DNA of 7,238 nucleotides from Deltaproteobacteria bacterium. GTDB taxonomy: Bacteria > Desulfobacterota > DSM-4660 > Desulfatiglandales > B25-G16. The translations under genes and the position numbers were made by a program. The notes under the pieces were generated by a model. That model made no database searches, had not been told where the DNA came from, and worked only from the letters and a program-made list of their open reading frames with translations. Of this stretch, positions 1 to 4,733 are shown one piece after another; the stretch's first letter is position 1, and every line of letters starts with the position of its first letter. The stretch is from positions 1-7,238 of the forward strand of contig JAGYMO010000149.1 of NCBI GenBank assembly GCA_018400255.1, in the 5' to 3' direction.

Positions 1-2
1 TC

Positions 3-26
3 TGTGCCTGTGTGCCTCTGACCCTC
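3..26. repeat. Degenerate 8-bp tandem repeat (three units)
   Basis: Three consecutive 8-mers, TGTGCCTG, TGTGCCTC and TGACCCTC, lie head to tail at 3-10, 11-18 and 19-26. The array probably continues beyond the left edge, so its full length is unknown. Short degenerate arrays of this kind are common in bacterial intergenic DNA. No function can be assigned. Confidence 0.5.
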
Positions 27-29
27 AAG

Positions 30-48
30 CTATCCCTTTTAGGGATAG
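30..48. other. Tight perfect hairpin in the aconitase upstream region
   Basis: CTATCCCT pairs perfectly with AGGGATAG around a TTT loop. Neither strand has a U-run after the stem, so it is not a normal intrinsic terminator. The + strand continues TAGTTGAC. An imperfect hairpin with a tiny loop followed by such a tail resembles the subterminal hairpins of IS200/IS605-type elements, but no transposase is visible and the left side is cut by the window. It could also be an operator or an mRNA-stabilising hairpin. The structure is certain; the identity is not. Confidence 0.45.
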
Positions 49-54
49 TAGTTG

Positions 55-83
55 ACTTTGGTGAGCCTATCAAAGTTCTTTTT
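55..83 (+). terminator. Weak terminator-like hairpin with T-rich tail
   Basis: ACTTTG (55-60) and CAAAGT (71-76) form a 6-bp stem around a 10-base loop, followed by TCTTTTT (77-83). The stem is short and AT-rich, so termination would be weak. It could end a transcript entering from the left, or it may be chance. Just downstream a TATATT (98-103) could be a -10 box for aconitase, but no good -35 lies at the right distance. Confidence 0.25.
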
Positions 84-147
84 GCTTTGTAGTTTTTTAT
101 ATTTATCCAGGATACGTAAGAAATACATTACGGCGTACGACATTTTT

Positions 148-153
148 AGGGAG
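148..153 (+). promoter_or_regulatory. Ribosome binding site of aconitase
   Basis: AGGGAG ends 5 bases before the ATG at 159 and fixes that start. The gyrase A gene uses the identical AGGGAG with the identical 5-base spacing. Confidence 0.8.
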
Positions 154-158
154 AAAAA

Positions 159-2090
159 ATGGGAAGAAATATTGTGCAGAAGATACTTGGTTCTCATTTG
201 GTATCCGGAAAGCTTTCTGCCGGCAGTGAAATCGGAATTTCCATCGACAATACCCTTATTCAAGATTCTACTGGAACGCTAGCATTGTTACAATTTGAGG
301 CGCTCAACATCTCAGGGATTAAGGCAAAGAGATCAACGGCGTTTATTGATCATAATACACTTCAGGCAGGATATGAAAATATGGACGACCATCGATTCAT
401 TGAGTCTGCCTGTAAAAAATTTGGGATATACCTTTCCAGGGCAGGCAATGGGATATGCCATCAGGTTAATCTTGAACGGTTTTCTATGCCGGGAGAAACT
501 CTGCTTGGGGCTGACAGCCACACTACCACCGCTGGTGGGGTCGGGATGCTTGCTATAGGTGCTGGTGGGCTGGATGTAGCTATTGCTATGGCTGGAGAAC
601 CCTTTTTTATGGCTATGCCTTTGGTCTTGAAGGTGAAACTTGAAGGGAAGCTCCCGCTATGGTCATCCGCAAAGGATGTGATACTTGAAATATTACGACG
701 ATTATCTGTGTCAGGGGGATTAGGTAAAATACTCGAATTTTCCGGGCCTGGCGTAAAAACCCTCAACGCTACAGAGAGGGCTACTATTACAAATATGAGT
801 ATTGAATTAGGGGCGCTCACGGCAATTTTCCCAAGTGATGATATTACAAGACGATATTTCAGGGCCCAGGCGCGGGAAAATCATTGGAAGAAGGTTGAGG
901 CAGATAATGATGCAGGGTATGATGACGAATTAGTTATTGATCTTTCCGCTGTTGAACCCCTTATAGCTAAGCCACACCTGCCGGACAATGTTGTGCCTGT
1001 AAGAGAGCTGGAAGGCTGCCCCATAGATCAGGTGGCGATAGGCTCCTGCACAAATTCCTCTCTTGAGGATATGCTAAAGGTGGTATCGATTATTAAGGGT
1101 AAGGTCATTCCGAGTGGGCTAAGTCTTGTTATATCACCTGGATCTCGCCAGGTACTTCTGGAATTATCGAGAAATGGTGGGCTTTATGAAATGATAGCAG
1201 CAGGGGCGCGCATTCTTGAGAGTACCTGTGGTCCGTGTATTGGAATGGGGCAGGCACCTTGTTCGAAAGGGGTTACCCTGCGTACATTTAATAGAAATTT
1301 TAAAGGCCGAAGCGGAACCGAAGATGCCCTCATTTATCTGGTTAGCCCTGAAACGGCTGCAGCTTCAGCCCTTCAAGGAGTTATTACTGATCCCAGGAGA
1401 ACTGGTTCTACTATGTCAATAAGCCTCCCCGATAATTTTTTAGTTAATGATGATATGATAATCAAACCGTCTATTGAATGGAAAGATATCGAGGTAGTGC
1501 GTGGACCGAATATAATGCCGCTACCTGCGTTTGATCCTCTTTCCGCTGACTTGAGGGGAGAAACACTTTTGATAGTAGGCGATCACATTACTACGGACGA
1601 TATCCTGCCAGGTGGGGCAGAGATATTACCACTTCGATCCAATCTTCCAGCCATATCTCAGTATTTATTTTATAAGGTAGATTCAGGTTTTTTAAACAGG
1701 GCAGAGCAAGGGAAGGGAGGATTTATTTTAGCTGGCAGGAATTATGGACAAGGTTCAAGCAGAGAACATGCTGCATCTGCCCTTCGTTTTAAAGGCATTC
1801 GGGCAGTTGTGGCGAAATCTTTTGCTCGAATCCATAAGGCAAACCTTGTAAACTTTGGCGTAATACCACTAGAATTTAGTAATGAAGAGGACTTAGCCCG
1901 TTTTTCCCTAGGAGATAGGCTGCATATTAAAAATGTAATCTCTACTATTCGGGAAGGAAAACCTTTAAAGCTAAACAATCTAACAAAGGGATTTACCATT
2001 AAAATCATGCTTAGCCTGTCTCCACGTTTGTATGATATTTTAATAGCCGGTGGTTTACTTGGTTACATAAGATCTGAAAAGAATAGATAG
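159..2090 (+). CDS. Aconitate hydratase, short Aquifex-type form
   Basis: A 643-residue [4Fe-4S] aconitase that isomerises citrate to isocitrate through cis-aconitate in the cytoplasmic TCA cycle. The N-terminal catalytic region shows DHNT (64-67) and ADSHTT (118-123). The cluster ligands are Cys297 in GSCTNS and Cys357 and Cys360 in CGPC, and the NRNFKGR substrate-binding stretch is at 378-384. The C-terminal swivel domain carries GDHITTDD (474-481), YGQGSSREHAA (529-539, with the catalytic Ser and Arg) and SFARIH (554-559). All expected catalytic residues are present, so it looks active. At 643 residues it is shorter than mitochondrial-type (about 780) or AcnA-type (about 890) enzymes and fits the Aquifex-type family. 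The CGPC and swivel motifs are shared with isopropylmalate and homoaconitate dehydratases. Those usually have separate large and small subunits, so the single-chain form and the adjacent citrate synthase favour aconitase. The start is set by AGGGAG five bases upstream. The gene runs tail to tail into citrate synthase with a 6-bp gap. Confidence 0.93.
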   Translation: MGRNIVQKILGSHLVSGKLSAGSEIGISIDNTLIQDSTGTLALLQFEALNISGIKAKRSTAFIDHNTLQAGYENMDDHRFIESACKKFGIYLSRAGNGICHQVNLERFSMPGETLLGADSHTTTAGGVGMLAIGAGGLDVAIAMAGEPFFMAMPLVLKVKLEGKLPLWSSAKDVILEILRRLSVSGGLGKILEFSGPGVKTLNATERATITNMSIELGALTAIFPSDDITRRYFRAQARENHWKKVEADNDAGYDDELVIDLSAVEPLIAKPHLPDNVVPVRELEGCPIDQVAIGSCTNSSLEDMLKVVSIIKGKVIPSGLSLVISPGSRQVLLELSRNGGLYEMIAAGARILESTCGPCIGMGQAPCSKGVTLRTFNRNFKGRSGTEDALIYLVSPETAAASALQGVITDPRRTGSTMSISLPDNFLVNDDMIIKPSIEWKDIEVVRGPNIMPLPAFDPLSADLRGETLLIVGDHITTDDILPGGAEILPLRSNLPAISQYLFYKVDSGFLNRAEQGKGGFILAGRNYGQGSSREHAASALRFKGIRAVVAKSFARIHKANLVNFGVIPLEFSNEEDLARFSLGDRLHIKNVISTIREGKPLKLNNLTKGFTIKIMLSLSPRLYDILIAGGLLGYIRSEKNR

Positions 2091-2100
2091 GTAAGCCTAT
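2087..2100. other. Short inverted repeat spanning both stop codons of convergent genes
   Basis: ATAGG (2087-2091) and CCTAT (2096-2100) form a 5-bp inverted repeat around TAAG. It contains the TAG stop of aconitase (2088-2090) and the TAG stop of citrate synthase on the other strand (2097-2099). No T-run follows on either strand, so it is not a convincing bidirectional terminator, and a 5-bp repeat may be chance. Confidence 0.3.
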
Positions 2101-3386
2101 ACTCTCTTGTCAATTGGCACGTAGTCTCTTTTCTTTGCTCCAATATATACCTGCCTGGGACGATGGAGTCTCCAATGTGGGTCATCTATGCTTTCCCTCC
2201 ACTGGCTGATCCACCCGGGAAGGCGTCCAATGGCAAACATTACAGGAAACATATTTCTTGGTATACCAAGGGCTGTAAGCACTATCCCGCTATAAAAATC
2301 CACATTTGGGTAAAGGTTATGCTCTATAAAATATGAATCTTTAAGGGCCACTTCTTCAAGTCGTTTGGCTATGCCCAGGAGTGGATTGTTCTTCTTTTGT
2401 TGCTTTAGAACGGTATCGCACATTTTTTTCATTATTTTCGCCCTTGGATCATATGTTTTATAAACCCTGTGGCCGAAGCCCATCAGCCTGAAAGAATCAT
2501 TCTTATCCTTTGCCTTTGCTATAAAAGGTGTTATATCTCCCCCACTATCATAAATCAATTGAAGCATTTCTATAACTGCCTGGTTTGCCCCTCCATGAAG
2601 AGGCCCCCATAGAGCGGCAACACCTGCAGAAATGGCCGCATAAATGTTAACGCGAGCACTGCCTACAAGGCGAACTGCCGATGTTGAACAGTTTTGTTCA
2701 TGGTCCGCATGTAAAATCCAAAACACATTAAGGGCATGCACGAGATCCTCCTCAATGACATAGGGCCTCACAGGGGAATCAAACATCATGTTCAGAAAGT
2801 TGGCACAATAGGATAGACGATTTGAAGGGTATACAAGCTTATGCCCCCTTGATATCTTGTATGACATCGCAGCCAATGACCTTACCTTGGAAAGCAGCCT
2901 TGCAAAGGTGATATTTATCTGCTCGTCTTCCGTTTTTTCAGGAATCTCTGGGTAAAATGCCATGAGGCTATTAACCATAGACGATAGAATACCCATTGGA
3001 TGGGCCCTTCTTGGAAAATTTTCAAAAAATGAACGCATGTCTTCATGCACAAGGGAGTGGTCATTTAGCATACTGGAAAATCTTTCTAACTCATCTTTCT
3101 TGGGAAGTTCGCTGTTTATTAAGAGATAAGCCGTCTCTACGAAACTCGAATGCTCAGCTAATTGTTCGATTGGTATGCCGCAGTGCCTTAATATGCCTTT
3201 ATCTCCGTCCATAAATGTGATGCTGCTCTTGCAACTGCCTGTATTCCCAAACCCGGGATCAAAGGTAGTAAGACCAATGTCTTTACGAAGATTGGTAATG
3301 TCAATAGCCTTGTCACCTTCAGATCCATGTATAACTGGCAACTCATAGCTTTTTCCGTCATAGGTCAATATGGCTTTATCTTTCAT
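2097..3386 (-). CDS. gltA: Citrate synthase, Gram-negative long form
   Basis: A 429-residue enzyme that condenses acetyl-CoA with oxaloacetate to give citrate, the first step of the TCA cycle. The N-terminal 45 residues or so match the small beta-rich domain typical of hexameric Gram-negative citrate synthases. The catalytic residues are His264 in GPLHGGANQ (261-269), His306 in GFGHRVYK (303-310) and Asp363 in NVDFYSG (361-367). Oxaloacetate-binding His229 lies in LHADHEQN (225-232), with Arg388 and Arg409 in the C-terminal part. Length and residue numbering are almost the same as E. coli GltA (427 residues). Several residues of the E. coli NADH-inhibition site are kept (His110, Tyr145, Arg163, Lys167, Asn189), but Asp replaces Arg109 and Val replaces Cys206, so allosteric control may differ. 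2-Methylcitrate synthase is the main alternative; the long N-terminal domain and the aconitase neighbour argue against it. The gene lies 46 bp downstream of the metallo-hydrolase on the same strand. Confidence 0.96.
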   Translation of the reverse strand: MKDKAILTYDGKSYELPVIHGSEGDKAIDITNLRKDIGLTTFDPGFGNTGSCKSSITFMDGDKGILRHCGIPIEQLAEHSSFVETAYLLINSELPKKDELERFSSMLNDHSLVHEDMRSFFENFPRRAHPMGILSSMVNSLMAFYPEIPEKTEDEQINITFARLLSKVRSLAAMSYKISRGHKLVYPSNRLSYCANFLNMMFDSPVRPYVIEEDLVHALNVFWILHADHEQNCSTSAVRLVGSARVNIYAAISAGVAALWGPLHGGANQAVIEMLQLIYDSGGDITPFIAKAKDKNDSFRLMGFGHRVYKTYDPRAKIMKKMCDTVLKQQKKNNPLLGIAKRLEEVALKDSYFIEHNLYPNVDFYSGIVLTALGIPRNMFPVMFAIGRLPGWISQWRESIDDPHWRLHRPRQVYIGAKKRDYVPIDKRV

Positions 3387-3393
3387 TTATTAG

Positions 3394-3399
3394 TTCCTT
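3394..3399 (-). promoter_or_regulatory. Ribosome binding site of citrate synthase
   Basis: Read on the minus strand, AAGGAA lies 7 bases before the ATG at 3386 and supports that start. The gap of 46 bp to the upstream hydrolase has no clear terminator hairpin and no obvious promoter, so read-through from the hydrolase is plausible. Confidence 0.7.
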
Positions 3400-3432
3400 G
3401 TTACTATTAATACACTAAGAAGACATACAATT

Positions 3433-4329
3433 TTACCTAAGCCTGTTAACAAATAGTATCATCCTTTTTAATATATCCTTCATAAGATTCTCCGGCAATA
3501 GACCTAAATCTGACAGCCTGCATTTGAAATCCACATAAAGCGTATTCGCCGTTTCATCCAAATCATTGGTTTCTTTAAATATGAGTATCATTTTCTCACG
3601 AAATGCTTCAGCTGATTTTTTTGCTTTTTGGGCGAATTCCCCTCCATCAGGAGGGGTCAAGGCTCCAAAATGTTCAAGACAGATATTTTCAGCGCCCGTT
3701 TTGCTTAACCTCTCTATGCTTTCTTGAAACTGATCATAATTTGAACTACCCACAGGCATGATTTGGTTTTCGGTTAGTACGCCCATGCTATCAGAAGGGA
3801 ATAATGCGTATTCTTTAGGGACATAGAGTGACTGGCTGCATACAGAGTGCCCGGGGGTATCAAGAATATAAAGCTTGATTTTATTTCCGAGATCCATCTC
3901 TGCTCTTTCATGAAATATATGATGAACAGGAAACCCATTTTCAACAATGTTCAGCGGTTCTATGCCCTCAGGATTATTATCTGCCTCTATAAATTCATTG
4001 TTACGATCCTCTATTACCTTTAGGGCATTTCTATTTTTTAAGATACTTGCTCCTACGCTTGAAATCGCAACCTTTAGCCACGGCCAATGCCTTGATAGGT
4101 ACGGTGCCATTCCAAGGTGATCATAGTGGGTGTGAAGAACAACTAAATATCTAATCCTCTCTATGTCTACTTTTAGATTTTCGACTTGTTTTAATACATC
4201 AGGTACAACATGGGCCATACCACCCCCAATAAGAGAATAGATATCCCCTTTTAACAAATAGGTGCATATCTCAGGTCTTCCTAAAAATTCAGTGTTATCT
4301 GTAACTGGACCTGGTTCTTTTATCCACAT
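3433..4329 (-). CDS. Metallo-beta-lactamase-fold hydrolase, substrate unknown
   Basis: A 298-residue cytoplasmic protein with no signal peptide or membrane segment. It has the metal-binding pattern of the metallo-beta-lactamase superfamily: HTHYDH (66-71), His161 in TPGH, Asp180 in FPSD and His220 in LEHFG. A complete two-metal site is therefore present and the protein is probably active. The fold serves lactonases, glyoxalase II thioesterases and other hydrolases. The layout with an early HxHxDH and an Asp about 20 residues after TPGH resembles the N-acyl-homoserine-lactonase/glyoxalase II branch, but the substrate cannot be read from sequence. About 75 residues follow the last ligand as a helical C-terminal extension (roughly 230-298). 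It is followed after 47 bp by citrate synthase on the same strand, so a role linked to acyl-CoA or organic-acid metabolism is possible but only inferred. An in-frame TAA two codons before the ATG rules out a longer N-terminus. Confidence 0.85.
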   Translation of the reverse strand: MWIKEPGPVTDNTEFLGRPEICTYLLKGDIYSLIGGGMAHVVPDVLKQVENLKVDIERIRYLVVLHTHYDHLGMAPYLSRHWPWLKVAISSVGASILKNRNALKVIEDRNNEFIEADNNPEGIEPLNIVENGFPVHHIFHERAEMDLGNKIKLYILDTPGHSVCSQSLYVPKEYALFPSDSMGVLTENQIMPVGSSNYDQFQESIERLSKTGAENICLEHFGALTPPDGGEFAQKAKKSAEAFREKMILIFKETNDLDETANTLYVDFKCRLSDLGLLPENLMKDILKRMILFVNRLR

Positions 4330-4341
4330 TGGTTAATTTGT

Positions 4342-4347
4342 TTCCTT
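4342..4347 (-). promoter_or_regulatory. Ribosome binding site of the hydrolase, long spacing
   Basis: On the minus strand AAGGAA is the only purine-rich site upstream of the ATG at 4329, and it lies about 12 bases away, longer than for the other three genes (5, 7 and 5). Translation may be weaker. No convincing promoter was found between it and the palindromic island. Confidence 0.5.
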
Positions 4348-4369
4348 CTCTTTATATGTCGCTCAAACG

Positions 4370-4390
4370 TTGATGGTTTCATAAAAAGTC
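4370..4390. repeat. Possible copy of a dispersed intergenic motif
   Basis: TTGATGGTTTC followed by ATAAAAAGTC resembles a motif that I recall as frequent between genes in deltaproteobacterial genomes (GATGG, then TTCGTAAAAAGTC). Only one copy is in this window, so repetition cannot be shown here; the call rests on memory. Confidence 0.3.
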
Positions 4391-4412
4391 ATTTTACTCC
4401 GACCGCAGAAAG

Positions 4413-4430
4413 CCACGGCTTTAGCCGTGG
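4413..4430. repeat. Left palindrome of the island
   Basis: CCACGGCTTTAGCCGTGG is a perfect 8-bp stem with a TT loop. It differs from the right palindrome (4507-4524) at four positions that form two base pairs, and both pairs are retained. Confidence 0.85.
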
Positions 4431-4456
4431 ATGAATGCGCCTCTAGTCGGGATGTC

Positions 4457-4507
4457 GTACCACTAAGCCCGCCGTTCGCGAAGCGAATCGGCGAAACCAG
4501 GTGGTAC
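4457..4507. repeat. Central long stem-loop of the island
   Basis: The outer stem is GTACCAC (4457-4463) with GTGGTAC (4501-4507). The inner stem is CGCCG (4470-4474) with CGGCG (4489-4493), continuing as TTCGC (4475-4479) with GCGAA (4483-4487) around a GAA loop, with one bulged T at 4488. Unpaired internal segments separate the two stems. The folding was read by eye. Confidence 0.75.
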
Positions 4508-4524
4508 CACGGGCTTGCCCGTGG
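4507..4524. repeat. Right palindrome of the island
   Basis: CCACGGGCTTGCCCGTGG is a perfect 8-bp stem with a TT loop. It shares its first base with the end of the central stem, and the adjoining GTGGTACCAC (4501-4510) is itself a perfect 10-bp palindrome, so the central stem and this hairpin compete or stack. Confidence 0.85.
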
Positions 4525-4722
4525 GACTCCACATCATTTCATTGAATTTTTTGTATGTACCGGCCTCTTGTATTAACAAAATACTTAGTACGTGCTACTT
4601 TATAGCCATGAGGATATCGACCTTTCTTTTAATCTCTGTATTGTTTATCAAGGTTTGTACTATAAAAAAACTGGATTATGTAAATTATATTTTGAAAACT
4701 ATCTATCTTTAGTCTTTAGTTC

Positions 4723-4728
4723 AGGGAG
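4723..4728 (+). promoter_or_regulatory. Ribosome binding site of gyrase A
   Basis: AGGGAG stands 5 bases before the ATG at 4734 and supports that start. Confidence 0.8.
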
Positions 4729-4733
4729 ATAAA

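Larger units (their letters stand above)
4398..4530. mobile_element. Palindromic island, candidate non-autonomous IS200/IS605-like relic
   Basis: A GC-rich insert-like block with three strong hairpins. The two outer ones (4413-4430 and 4507-4524) are 18-nt palindromes of the same design, each an 8-bp stem with a TT loop, starting and ending CCACGG/CCGTGG. The middle one is a long stem closed by GTACCAC/GTGGTAC (4457-4463 with 4501-4507). IS200/IS605 elements have a subterminal hairpin at each end, and transposase-less derivatives with just these ends are known. TTAC at 4394-4397, a target used by some members, lies 15 bases before the first hairpin. No transposase or TnpB gene is present, and the exact ends are not defined by direct repeats, as expected for this family. 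Alternatives are a structured RNA, a leftover TnpB guide-RNA scaffold or a REP-like repeat. Confidence 0.45.
4330..4733. other. 404-bp divergent intergenic region
   Basis: This region separates the minus-strand hydrolase from plus-strand gyrase A and must hold both promoters, though no good -35/-10 pair was found for either. It has three parts: an AT-rich left flank (4331-4400, about 33% GC), a GC-rich palindromic island (4411-4530, about 62% GC) and an AT-rich right flank (4531-4730, about 29% GC). The right flank has only weak promoter-like pieces, such as TACTAT at 4658-4663. No tRNA or convincing small gene is present. Confidence 0.7.

Noticed and set aside
52..57. TTGACT as a -35 box for aconitase
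   Set aside because: The only good -10-like hexamer, TATATT at 98-103, is 40 bases further on, far beyond the usual 16-18 base spacer, and no -10 exists at the right distance.
52..282. A 76-codon plus-strand frame overlapping the start of the aconitase gene
   Set aside because: It overlaps the well-supported aconitase coding sequence in another frame, lacks a ribosome binding site and shows no recognisable motif.
461..820. A 119-codon minus-strand frame inside aconitase
   Set aside because: It is the antisense shadow of a conserved part of the aconitase gene and has no motif or start signal of its own.
4401..4530. A CRISPR array or tRNA in the palindromic island
   Set aside because: There are only two related palindromes and they are not regular direct repeats with equal spacers, and no cloverleaf with TTCRA arm or anticodon stem could be fitted.
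4515..4712. A 65-codon open frame from a TTG with a hydrophobic stretch
   Set aside because: It starts inside the right palindrome, has no ribosome binding site, and lies in AT-rich DNA where hydrophobic codons arise by chance.
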